Source: Paenibacillus sp. FSL K6-1096
GTDB lineage: Bacteria > Bacillota > Bacilli > Paenibacillales > Paenibacillaceae
Assembly (NCBI RefSeq): GCF_037977055.1
Contig: NZ_CP150274.1
Location: 6,324,001 to 6,388,000, forward strand
DNA length: 64,000 bases
Reading direction: 5' to 3'
Shown: positions 1 through 7,591 of the stretch, in pieces
How positions within the stretch are numbered: the stretch's first letter is position 1
How the letters are laid out: every line of letters starts with the position of its first letter
Notes under the pieces: model-generated
What the model was told of the DNA's origin: nothing
The model's input: the letters and a program-made list of their open reading frames with translations, nothing else
Databases searched by the model: none
Made by a program: the position numbers and the translations under genes

Positions 1-714
1 CAGTGGAACTCCATCTGGCCGCTCCAGCTGAACCGCGACAATGATCCCAAGGCGCAGTGGCAGGCCTTCCCGATTGTCTCCGAATCGGGCGATACGCCGA
101 AGGTGCCGCTGAAATTCAGCACCACCCGCTTCTTCGCTGTGAAGAAGGGGGCGGCTCATCCGGAAGCCGTGATCAAATTGTTCAATCTCCATCTGGAGAA
201 GAACTGGGGCGAGACGGCCGAATTCGATAAGTACTATGCACCGCCGGAAGCGGAGAGTGTCTGGCAGCTGTCCCCGGTTACCCCGTATCCGGTAACGAAG
301 AACGTAGACGCGTTCCGCGAGATCGATGCTGCCCGCAAGGCCGGGGACTTCTCGACCCTGAAAGGTGAAGCCAAGACGATCCAGGAGAAGCTGGAGTCCT
401 ATGCTTCAGGTTCGACAGAAGGCTTCTCCCTATGGGGCTGGGAGCGGATCTACGGCGAGCAGGGCTCCATGGGCATAGCTGACCAGTATATCAAGAATGA
501 CCAGTTCATTCAGGAGAAATTTGTCGGTGCTCCGACGCCGACCATGGTCGAACGCAAAACGACGCTTGAGAAGCAGCAGAATGAAATTTTCGTCAAAATT
601 ATTCTGGGTGAGCCGATTGAGAAGTTCGACCAGTTCGTGAAGGATTGGAAGAAGCTGGGCGGAGATCAAATTACGCAAGAGGTCAATGAATGGTACGCAG
701 CGACTAAGAAATAA
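1..714 (+). CDS. Extracellular sugar-binding lipoprotein, LipO/YtcQ type, C-terminal part (5' end outside window)
   Basis: The frame is open from base 1 and ends with TAA at 712-714, giving 237 codons of the C-terminal half of a CUT1-type solute-binding protein; the lipoprotein signal lies upstream of the window. The segment around codons 40-65 (KFSTTRFFAVKKGAAHPEA) and the closing helix (FVKDWKKLGGDQITQEVNEWY) are typical of large LipO-like binding proteins that feed LplB/LplC permeases. Two such permeases follow directly, so this is the receptor of that importer. The ligand cannot be told from the fragment; the neighbouring xylan enzymes suggest an oligosaccharide. A perfect 13-bp hairpin follows the stop codon. 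Family confidence is high, substrate confidence low. Confidence 0.9.
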   Translation, partial: QWNSIWPLQLNRDNDPKAQWQAFPIVSESGDTPKVPLKFSTTRFFAVKKGAAHPEAVIKLFNLHLEKNWGETAEFDKYYAPPEAESVWQLSPVTPYPVTKNVDAFREIDAARKAGDFSTLKGEAKTIQEKLESYASGSTEGFSLWGWERIYGEQGSMGIADQYIKNDQFIQEKFVGAPTPTMVERKTTLEKQQNEIFVKIILGEPIEKFDQFVKDWKKLGGDQITQEVNEWYAATKK

Positions 715-721
715 TGCGCGG

Positions 722-754
722 ATGGAGGAAGAAAGCTCCCTTTTCTTCCTCCAT
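722..754 (+). terminator. Intercistronic hairpin between binding-protein and permease genes
   Basis: Arms 722-734 and 742-754 are perfect 13-bp inverted complements around a 7-nt loop. No T-run follows, so full termination is unlikely. The position suggests 3'-end protection of the binding-protein message or partial attenuation before the permease genes. Comparable hairpins occupy the same position in three other operons of this window. Confidence 0.7.
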
Positions 755-786
755 TCCATTCTAGCCTGCAGATGTGGAGGATAACG

Positions 787-1686
787 ATGAGATCGAAATT
801 GCGCAAGGAACTGCCGCTTCATCTGATGCTGCTGCCGGGACTGATTATGATCATCCTGTTCTCTTATGTTCCGATGGCCGGTGTCATGATAGCGTTCCAG
901 AAGTTTATTCCCGCCAAGGGCCTGTTCGGGGACCAGAAGTGGGTGGGCTTCGATAACTTTGATTATGTGATGAGCCTGCCGAACTTCACCCAGGTGCTGT
1001 GGAATACACTGTTTATTTCCAGCCTGAAGCTGATTCTCGGCCTGATTGTCCCGCTTGTCTTCGCGATATTATTGAATGAGCTGGCGAGCAATGTCATCAA
1101 GAGAACGGTGCAAACCGCGATCTATCTGCCTTATTTCCTGTCCTGGGTGGTGCTTGGGGGGATTCTGATTGATATTCTGTCCCCGTCAGGCGGGATCGTC
1201 AATGAATTCCTCGGCCTGTTCGGCGTCTCCAAAATCTTCTTCCTCGGCGATAACGACTGGTTCCCTTTTACCCTGATTGCTTCGGATGTCTGGAAGAACT
1301 TCGGGTACGGCACGATTGTCTACCTGGCAGCCATTACGGGCATTGACCCCGGGCTGTACGAAGCCGCTACGATTGACGGGGCAAACCGCTGGCACAAAAC
1401 CTGGCATATTACCATCCCTGGCATCCGCATGGTCATCGTCCTGCTGTCGGTGCTCAGTCTCGGGCAGCTGTTGAACGCCGGCTTCGACCAGGTCTTTAAC
1501 CTGTACAGCCCGCAGGTCTATGAGAGCGGAGATATTCTGGATACCTTCGTCTACCGGATTGGGCTATTGGATGCGCAATATGGCGTGGCGACGGCTGTAG
1601 GCTTCTTTAAGTCGATCATCTCGCTCACCTTGATTTCCAGCTCGTATTTCCTGGCTTACCGTTTTGCCAAGTACCGGATTTTTTAG
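787..1686 (+). CDS. ABC sugar permease, LplB type
   Basis: Integral membrane subunit of a carbohydrate importer (binding-protein-dependent transport inner-membrane family). The protein of 299 aa has about six hydrophobic segments, the first near residues 12-32 followed by the LplB-type GVMIAFQKF segment, and the EAA loop YEAATIDGAN at about 191-200 that docks the ATPase. I chose ATG 787 because GGAGG at 776-780 lies 6 nt upstream; the longer frame from 772 would overlap that site. The gene follows the binding protein after a hairpin and precedes the partner permease by 14 nt. No ATPase is encoded nearby, so a shared MsmX-like ATPase is inferred. Confidence 0.92.
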   Translation: MRSKLRKELPLHLMLLPGLIMIILFSYVPMAGVMIAFQKFIPAKGLFGDQKWVGFDNFDYVMSLPNFTQVLWNTLFISSLKLILGLIVPLVFAILLNELASNVIKRTVQTAIYLPYFLSWVVLGGILIDILSPSGGIVNEFLGLFGVSKIFFLGDNDWFPFTLIASDVWKNFGYGTIVYLAAITGIDPGLYEAATIDGANRWHKTWHITIPGIRMVIVLLSVLSLGQLLNAGFDQVFNLYSPQVYESGDILDTFVYRIGLLDAQYGVATAVGFFKSIISLTLISSSYFLAYRFAKYRIF

Positions 1687-1700
1687 AGGAGGGAGATCCC

Positions 1701-2621
1701 TTGCAGCAACCGCTGACGCCTAACCAGGCAGACCTAACTACTGTTCACCGTAAAAAAAAGTTCGACGGGATATCGGTGCTGAACGCCACCTTTCTCATTC
1801 TGGTCTCACTGCTCTGTATCCTGCCGCTCATTCATATTGTCGCTGTGTCCTTCAGTTCAAGTGCAGCGGCATCCGCCGGATATGTCCGGCTCTGGCCGGT
1901 AGATTTCACGTTCGCTTCCTATATGTATACGATGAGCCGTACGGAATTCTGGCAGTCGATGATTGTATCCCTGACCCGGATCGGGATCGGGACGCCGCTG
2001 AACCTGCTGCTGACGATCCTCGTGGCCTACCCGTTATCCAAAGAATCACATGCGCTGCGGTTCCGCAGCGTGTATGCCTGGGCTTTTTTCATCACCATGC
2101 TGTTCAACGGGGGCTTGATTCCCTGGTATACCACGCTCAAGGAGTACGGTCTGCTCGACTCAATCTGGGCGCTGGTGCTGCCCGGTGCGGTTCCGGTGTT
2201 CAGCGTAGTGCTGCTGCTTAACTTCTTCCGGGAGATTCCGAAGGAGCTGGAGGAAGCGGCGCTGATTGACGGGGCCGGACACTTCCGCACGGTCTGGTCG
2301 ATCTTCGTGCCCATCTCCAAGCCTGCGCTGGCCACACTGGCCCTGTTCTCTATGGTAGAGCATTGGAACAGCTGGTTCGACGGCCTGCTGCTGATGGGGA
2401 ACCCGGCGAACTATCCGCTGCAGAGCTATATTCAGACGATTGTTATCCAGCAGAACCTGTCCAATATGTCGCGCGATGCGATGCTGGACCTGGCGCTGAT
2501 CTCGGACCGGACGCTGAAATCGTCCCAGATCTTCCTCGGCTCCCTGCCGATTATTCTGGCCTATCCGTTCCTGCAGAAGTATTTCGTGAAGGGGATTGTA
2601 CTCGGCAGTGTCAAAGGATAA
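1701..2621 (+). CDS. ABC sugar permease, LplC/YtcP type
   Basis: Second membrane subunit of the importer, 306 aa, with about six hydrophobic segments and the EAA loop EEAALIDGAGHF near residue 200. The C-terminus (YPFLQKYFVKGIVLGSVKG) is the standard ending of LplC/YtcP permeases. The start is TTG 1701, preceded at good distance by GAGGAGGG (about 1686-1693). It is 14 nt downstream of the LplB-type gene, so the two are translated from one message. The sensor kinase begins about 80 nt further on without an obvious terminator, so transporter and two-component genes may be co-transcribed. Confidence 0.92.
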   Translation: MQQPLTPNQADLTTVHRKKKFDGISVLNATFLILVSLLCILPLIHIVAVSFSSSAAASAGYVRLWPVDFTFASYMYTMSRTEFWQSMIVSLTRIGIGTPLNLLLTILVAYPLSKESHALRFRSVYAWAFFITMLFNGGLIPWYTTLKEYGLLDSIWALVLPGAVPVFSVVLLLNFFREIPKELEEAALIDGAGHFRTVWSIFVPISKPALATLALFSMVEHWNSWFDGLLLMGNPANYPLQSYIQTIVIQQNLSNMSRDAMLDLALISDRTLKSSQIFLGSLPIILAYPFLQKYFVKGIVLGSVKG

Positions 2622-2702
2622 GCTCAGGGAAGTTATGCATCAGCCTGCGCTTCTCCCGCCAATCAGGCTATAATGGTGAAAATGATTCTGGGAGGCCTGG
2701 CA

Positions 2703-4469
2703 TTGTTGTTCCAAAAGGACTTTTCCCTGCGCAATACGATTTTTCTGCGCCTGATTGTTACCTTTCTGCTCATCATGCTGCCGATTATTGTCTTCGCAGT
2801 CTATCTGTATCAATGGATTCTGCACACGGCCAGCGCTGACATCCGCACCTCGGCTACGGCCCAGACGGCGTTCTACCTCAGCGATATGGAGAATGAGATC
2901 GAGCGGATGAAGCTGCTGCAGTACAGTCTGCTGGAGGATGAAGACCTGAACAAGCTGGCGCTGACCTGGGAGACGCTGGCGGTGATTGACCGCACGGAGA
3001 ATCTGAATTCGCTGATGAAGCGGCTGTTCATCGTACAGAACAGCAGCACATACATTAAGGATGTGCGGGTGCATATCATGACCATCGGGAGGACGATCTC
3101 CTCGGTCGGGGGCGTGCGCGAGCTGGAGATGAAGCGCTTCCGCGAGATCCGCTCGGTGTTCGGCGACCGGCGCTCCCAGGTGATCGAATGGGACGGAGGC
3201 CTCTACCTCAGCGCCATGAAGCAGCGGGGGGTCAAAGGGGCGGAGCCGCTGTTCACGGTGGAGATTGAGCTGGATGCGCAGGAGCTGCGGGCGGCGCTGG
3301 GCCAATTCAACACCTATCCGGGCAGCGGAACGCTGCTGCTGTCGGACAGCTCCAGTGTGGCCTTGTCCAGTGTGACCGGGGAGCTGGCGCAGGCGGATAA
3401 GTCGCAGTACGTCCGGGAGATCCGCGATGTAGCTTCGGGAGAGCGGCTGAGAATTGCCGGTGCGCCCTATTATATTGTCCAGGCCAGCTCCCGGGAGCTG
3501 GGGCTGTCAATCTACCGCATGATTCCGGAGGCAATCATCAAGACTCCGCTGAGCAAATTCTATACCTGGGCCTGGGTGTTTGCCGTGGCCGGTCTGGGGA
3601 TCATTGTTGCTTTTGCCCTGTCTACCTATAAGTTCATTCACAAGCCGATGCTGACCCTGGTCAAAAGCTTCCGCCGAATGGAGCAGGGAGATCTGGACAT
3701 TTACATCAAGCATGAGTCGAGGGATGAGTTCCGTTATCTGTACAGCCGCTTCAATCAGATGGTCAGCAATCTGCACTCTCTGATCGATCAGGTCTATAAG
3801 CAGAAGATCATGGCCCAGCGGGCCGAGCTGAAGCAATTGCAGTCGCAGATTAACCCGCATTTTCTCTATAACAGCTTCTTTATTCTGAACACAATGGCCA
3901 AGACCGGCGACACGGAGCGGATTGAACAGCTTACGACGCTGCTTGGCGAGTACTTCCAGTTCGTGACCCGCAATGCCTCTGATCTGGTGACGATGGAGCA
4001 GGAGATTCATCATGCGCGGATGTATACCGAGATTCAGGCCATGCGGTTCTCGCGGCGGATTACGGTCCGGTTCGATCCCCTGTCGGAGACGCTGAAGCCG
4101 GTGCAGGTCCCGCGGCTGATCGTGCAGCCGATTGTCGAGAATGCCTTCAAGCACAGCCTGGAAAAAAAGGCGATGGAGGGCCTGATCGTTGTGCGTTTTG
4201 AGCAGGAGGAGGCTTACATCCGCATTATTGTGGAGGATAACGGGGACCGGCTGACCGATGACACGCTGGCGCAATTGAAGAAATCGCTGAATGCCTGCCA
4301 GGAGCAGGCGGAGACCACCGGGCTGGTGAATATTCACCGGCGCATCCGCATCACCTTCGGGGAAGAGAGCGGCCTGCTGGTGGACCGGAGCGGACTGGGG
4401 GGGCTTAGAGTAACCATCCTGCTGACAACCGGAGGTGAGGGTGCAGATGTACCGGATGCTTATCGTTGA
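2703..4469 (+). CDS. Sensor histidine kinase, YesM type
   Basis: Membrane sensor kinase of the YesM (His_kinase PF06580) family. Counting from TTG 2703: first membrane segment at about 14-36, extracytoplasmic sensor domain to about 285, second membrane segment about 288-310, HAMP linker, then QINPHFLYNSF with the phospho-accepting His386, and an ATPase domain with VENAFKHSLE as N-box. GGGAGG at 2690-2695 lies 7 nt before TTG 2703; an upstream ATG at 2673 adds ten residues but has no clear ribosome site, so the start is not certain. The stop overlaps the regulator gene by 23 bp. It probably senses a sugar bound outside the cell and controls the upstream transporter; that is inference from position. 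Confidence 0.9.
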   Translation: MLFQKDFSLRNTIFLRLIVTFLLIMLPIIVFAVYLYQWILHTASADIRTSATAQTAFYLSDMENEIERMKLLQYSLLEDEDLNKLALTWETLAVIDRTENLNSLMKRLFIVQNSSTYIKDVRVHIMTIGRTISSVGGVRELEMKRFREIRSVFGDRRSQVIEWDGGLYLSAMKQRGVKGAEPLFTVEIELDAQELRAALGQFNTYPGSGTLLLSDSSSVALSSVTGELAQADKSQYVREIRDVASGERLRIAGAPYYIVQASSRELGLSIYRMIPEAIIKTPLSKFYTWAWVFAVAGLGIIVAFALSTYKFIHKPMLTLVKSFRRMEQGDLDIYIKHESRDEFRYLYSRFNQMVSNLHSLIDQVYKQKIMAQRAELKQLQSQINPHFLYNSFFILNTMAKTGDTERIEQLTTLLGEYFQFVTRNASDLVTMEQEIHHARMYTEIQAMRFSRRITVRFDPLSETLKPVQVPRLIVQPIVENAFKHSLEKKAMEGLIVVRFEQEEAYIRIIVEDNGDRLTDDTLAQLKKSLNACQEQAETTGLVNIHRRIRITFGEESGLLVDRSGLGGLRVTILLTTGGEGADVPDAYR

Positions 4470-6111
4470 CGATGAAGAGATTATTACAGACGGGCTGGCG
4501 GTGGTTTTTGGCAAAATGGACCTGGGCCTCGACCTCTACAAGGCCTACTCGGGCCAGGAAGCACTGGAGCTGCTGGACCGTACCCGGGTCGATATTGTCC
4601 TGTCCGATATCTGTATGCCCGAGATGGATGGGCTGGAGCTGATGGAGCATATCCGCCGCCGGTGGCCGCAGTGCAAGCTGGTGTTCCTGACCGGACACAG
4701 TGACTTCAATTATGTCTATCAGGCGATTCAGGCTCCGGGCGTCCAGTATGTGCTGAAGAACGAAGGCTATCCCAAGCTGATTGAGGCGGTCAAGCGTGCG
4801 CTGCAGGAATTGCAGGAGACGATGCAGGCCAACGACCTGATCCGTGAGGCCAAGGAGCAGCTCAATACGCTGGAGACGCTGGCGCAGGGCGGATATTTCC
4901 GCCACCTGATCCATAGTGTGAAGGTGGAGCAGGATGTGGCGGAAGACTTCGAGCGTCTGCACATTCCGCTGGATGCGTCTATGCCTGTGCTGCTCGCTCT
5001 GGGCAGCCTGACCGACTCTGATACTGCAAGGTCGTATTCCGAACGTCAGGAGACGGCGCTTGCCGTCAAGCTCCTGGCGGAGAAGCTGCTGAAGGAGAGG
5101 ACGGTCAGCCTGGGAGTCATCGACCGCTACGGCGATCTGATCTGGCTGATTCAGCCTGACAGGTCATGGGCGGGGGACGGAGCGGGGGCGGTGGGGCAGA
5201 TAGAGCAAGTAGAGCAAATGGGCCAGATGGAACAGATTGGTAAGTTTCTCGAAGGCACCTTCGAGCTGATTCAGCAGACCTGCCAGGAATCGCTGGGGGT
5301 TACGGTGGCTATTACGTTCAGCGCCGAGAAGGCTAGGTGGGCGATGCTCCCGAACCTGTACGACAAGGTGCGGCAGGTCCAGCACTACCGGGCGGGCGAC
5401 GGGGAGCGGATGGTACAGCGGGTGCAGCTGCATGAGGCTGCGGTGCCGGATCAGGTCCGCGACCGGTTCCTGCAGGGCAAAGCCGAGACGCTGGCTGCCC
5501 ATTTGGAGGCGGGGCGCAAGGAGGATTTCCTCCGCTTGTTCAGAGAGATGGCCGAGCCGGCGGGCCAGGAATGCGCGCGGGGTAATCCTTATCTCACTGA
5601 GCTATATTACACCATTGCCCTGATGCTGCTGTCGTACATCAACCGGTGGGAAGCGGATGAAGGGATCGCCACCGGCGGACTGATGAATCTGGAAGTCCAC
5701 CGGACCTGGTGCGAAGCCTTCCGCTATCTGGAGGACACGGCCGGGAATCTGTTCTCGGTGCGCAGGAGCGGCGAGCAGAAGCGTGCGGCCAGCGTGATCG
5801 ACCGGATCTGCTTATATATAGAAGAGAATCTCGACCAGGACCTGTCGCTGGTGCGTCTGGCCGATGTGATCCACTTCAATCCCTCCTACCTGTCCCGCCT
5901 ATTCAAGCAGGAACGGGGCATCAACCTGTCCGAGTATATCGAGGAGCTGCGCGTCCGCCAGGCCAAGGAGCTGCTGCGCAGAGGGGAGCTGAAGGTAGCC
6001 GAGGTCGGTTCCCTGATTGGCTACGTCACCCCGCAATCCTTCACACGTGTATTCAAAAAGTGGACCGGAACCACGCCGCAGGAATACCGCACGGATGTGG
6101 TTGGCGGGTGA
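4447..6111 (+). CDS. Response regulator with AraC-type output, YesN type
   Basis: Cognate partner of the overlapping kinase. The receiver domain has the acidic pair in IVDDEE, phosphoacceptor Asp54 in VLSDICMP and Lys104; the residue after Lys104 is Asn rather than the usual Pro (YVLKNEGYPK), seen in a subset of these regulators. A middle linker domain leads to two C-terminal AraC helix-turn-helix motifs (about 455-550). Start ATG 4447 follows GGAGGTGAGG at 4431-4440; GTG 4435 would overlap it. A short Gln/Glu/Met-rich low-complexity run near 5196-5240 looks like a repeat-derived insertion in the linker. Likely activates the transporter genes upstream. Length 554 aa is normal for the family. 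Confidence 0.92.
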   Translation: MYRMLIVDDEEIITDGLAVVFGKMDLGLDLYKAYSGQEALELLDRTRVDIVLSDICMPEMDGLELMEHIRRRWPQCKLVFLTGHSDFNYVYQAIQAPGVQYVLKNEGYPKLIEAVKRALQELQETMQANDLIREAKEQLNTLETLAQGGYFRHLIHSVKVEQDVAEDFERLHIPLDASMPVLLALGSLTDSDTARSYSERQETALAVKLLAEKLLKERTVSLGVIDRYGDLIWLIQPDRSWAGDGAGAVGQIEQVEQMGQMEQIGKFLEGTFELIQQTCQESLGVTVAITFSAEKARWAMLPNLYDKVRQVQHYRAGDGERMVQRVQLHEAAVPDQVRDRFLQGKAETLAAHLEAGRKEDFLRLFREMAEPAGQECARGNPYLTELYYTIALMLLSYINRWEADEGIATGGLMNLEVHRTWCEAFRYLEDTAGNLFSVRRSGEQKRAASVIDRICLYIEENLDQDLSLVRLADVIHFNPSYLSRLFKQERGINLSEYIEELRVRQAKELLRRGELKVAEVGSLIGYVTPQSFTRVFKKWTGTTPQEYRTDVVGG

Positions 6112-6127
6112 GGGAACAGAGAGGAAG

Positions 6128-6176
6128 GGAGCTGTCCACAAGCTATGAAATGGCTGATTGGGGCAGCTCCTTTTTT
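6128..6176 (+). terminator. Rho-independent terminator after the regulator gene
   Basis: GGAGCTGTCC (6128-6137) pairs with GGCAGCTCC (6162-6170) with one bulge, followed by six T (6171-6176). It ends the first plus-strand operon and separates it from the convergent GH8 gene. Confidence 0.8.
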
Positions 6177-6219
6177 CAATCCCGCCGTAGCTGGGCGGAT
6201 CGCCTAAAACAGCTAATGG

Positions 6220-7368
6220 TTACTTATAAATCCGGTAGTTCCCGCTGAGCGCCAGCAGGCTGAAGAAGTACAGGCAGTTGTCGTAATACCGCCGGTCACC
6301 GGTGCGCAGCGGGGTGTTCCAGAACAGCTTGACGAAGTGACCGGCGTCCGGGCCGTCAGCGGCCAGCGAGGCCATGGCGAGGGTAGCCAGCAGGCCGACC
6401 GGGTGCAGAGACGGCTCGTCGAACGGCTGCCCGTCAATCGTATACCGGCGGTAATCGGCCGGATCGATATCGCGGAAGAATGCCTGAATCCGGTTCGACT
6501 GTTCCACCTGCCAAGGGTCGCAGCGGAACCATTCGTAGTCGAGGCCGATGTTGGCGGCTACCCGGTAGGCATCGCTGAAGAAGTGGCGGAAGTCGCCGTG
6601 TGGCTGCGGTTCCGCCGGTGTACCGTCATAGTTGGCGTATTCCGGAGACAGTCCGGTGACCGGGTGGCAAGCCAGGTGCAGATAAGCCCGGCTCCGGGCG
6701 GCTGCGTCCTTCCAGAAATCCCGGTCCGCCTCATCCGCCCAGAGTGCAAACAAATCATAGAAATGCGGCAAATGGTAGGATGGATCACTGAACGGGGTTT
6801 CCGGGATGAACTTGATCAGCCGGGTCTCCGGGTCCCACATCGGATCGCCTTCTTCGCCGTCCTCTCCCTTGTGCACACAAGCACGAAGAATAATCCTGGC
6901 CTGCTCTGAATAGTTGAACGGCTCCGCACCATCCCCCCAGCGGCTAGAGGCAAAGAACAGTGCCATCGCGAAGAACTCCTCCCCGTCCGGGGCCGGGCCT
7001 TGCGACAGCCGGGTGCCGTCCAGCTTGCAGTGCCAGGCGAAATAGTCCTTATACCGTCCCTCTGTATGCTGCATGAATACTTTGGCGAATTTCCAGAGCC
7101 GGTCGAACTCCTCTTTTTTGTCCAGTTGAACCGCCATCATCATGCCATAGGACATACCCTCGGTGCGCACATCGGTATTCCCGGTGTCCACCATATACCC
7201 CTTATCGTCATCCATAGGATGATAGATCCGCACCTCCGGCGCACCGTAGAACAGCTCGTTCCAGGTATCCTCCAGCCGCTGCCGGATGGCTTCTTCGCTG
7301 ATTCCATTTTCAAGAAACAAATTTCTGTATTCTCCTGTATGATAGGAGCCTGCTGCGTTAGTATTCAT
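6220..7368 (-). CDS. GH8 reducing-end xylose-releasing exo-oligoxylanase (Rex type)
   Basis: Cytoplasmic GH8 enzyme of 382 aa that releases xylose from the reducing end of xylo-oligosaccharides. From memory of Bacillus Rex, the key residues are Glu70, Asp128, Asp263 and the reducing-end-recognising His319. Here Glu70 sits in RTEGMSYGM, Asp128 in APDGE, Asp266 in FSDAYRV and His322 in LHPVG, so all four are present with a constant three-residue shift after the second. The start is the ATG at 7368, preceded by GGAGGA; the longer frame to 7410 has no support. There is no signal peptide. The gene is divergent from the GH43 at 7592, with a cre-like box between them. Confidence 0.93.
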   Translation of the reverse strand: MNTNAAGSYHTGEYRNLFLENGISEEAIRQRLEDTWNELFYGAPEVRIYHPMDDDKGYMVDTGNTDVRTEGMSYGMMMAVQLDKKEEFDRLWKFAKVFMQHTEGRYKDYFAWHCKLDGTRLSQGPAPDGEEFFAMALFFASSRWGDGAEPFNYSEQARIILRACVHKGEDGEEGDPMWDPETRLIKFIPETPFSDPSYHLPHFYDLFALWADEADRDFWKDAAARSRAYLHLACHPVTGLSPEYANYDGTPAEPQPHGDFRHFFSDAYRVAANIGLDYEWFRCDPWQVEQSNRIQAFFRDIDPADYRRYTIDGQPFDEPSLHPVGLLATLAMASLAADGPDAGHFVKLFWNTPLRTGDRRYYDNCLYFFSLLALSGNYRIYK

Positions 7369-7427
7369 AACCATCCTCCATGTGGATAATATTCCGCCCC
7401 AGTATACCATAAGCCGCGCTGTAGAGA

Positions 7428-7441
7428 TTAAAGCGTTTTCC
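7428..7441. promoter_or_regulatory. cre-like box between GH8 and GH43
   Basis: TTAAAGCGTTTTCC matches the CcpA consensus TGWAARCGYTWNCW at 12 of 14 positions. It lies 60 nt from the GH8 start and about 90 nt upstream of the predicted GH43 promoter, so catabolite repression of the GH8 gene is the more direct reading. Confidence 0.5.
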
Positions 7442-7483
7442 TGAAAATTTATAGAGGATTCCGCCTTCCCTCCGCCGATCTAA

Positions 7484-7544
7484 GGATAGATCAATGTTCA
7501 GTGTCTATATGTCATGGACTTGCCTTCCGCCTGTTCACTATACT
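7484..7544 (+). promoter_or_regulatory. Promoter with ATAGATCAA activator-type site for GH43
   Basis: GGATAGATCAA (7484-7494) is followed after exactly 20 nt by a weak -35 TGGACT (7515-7520), an 18-nt spacer and -10 TATACT (7539-7544). The same element at the same distance precedes the paralogous GH43 at 38196 and the minus-strand transporter at 55772. A weak -35 with an upstream site fits activation by an AraC-type protein. Confidence 0.6.
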
Positions 7545-7591
7545 GATAGGGACGTATAGTAAGACCACTACACAGTAAAGGTGATAGTCTT

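Noticed and set aside
772..786. Five-codon longer start of the LplB-type permease
   Set aside because: It would place the start codon before and across the GGAGG site that serves ATG 787.
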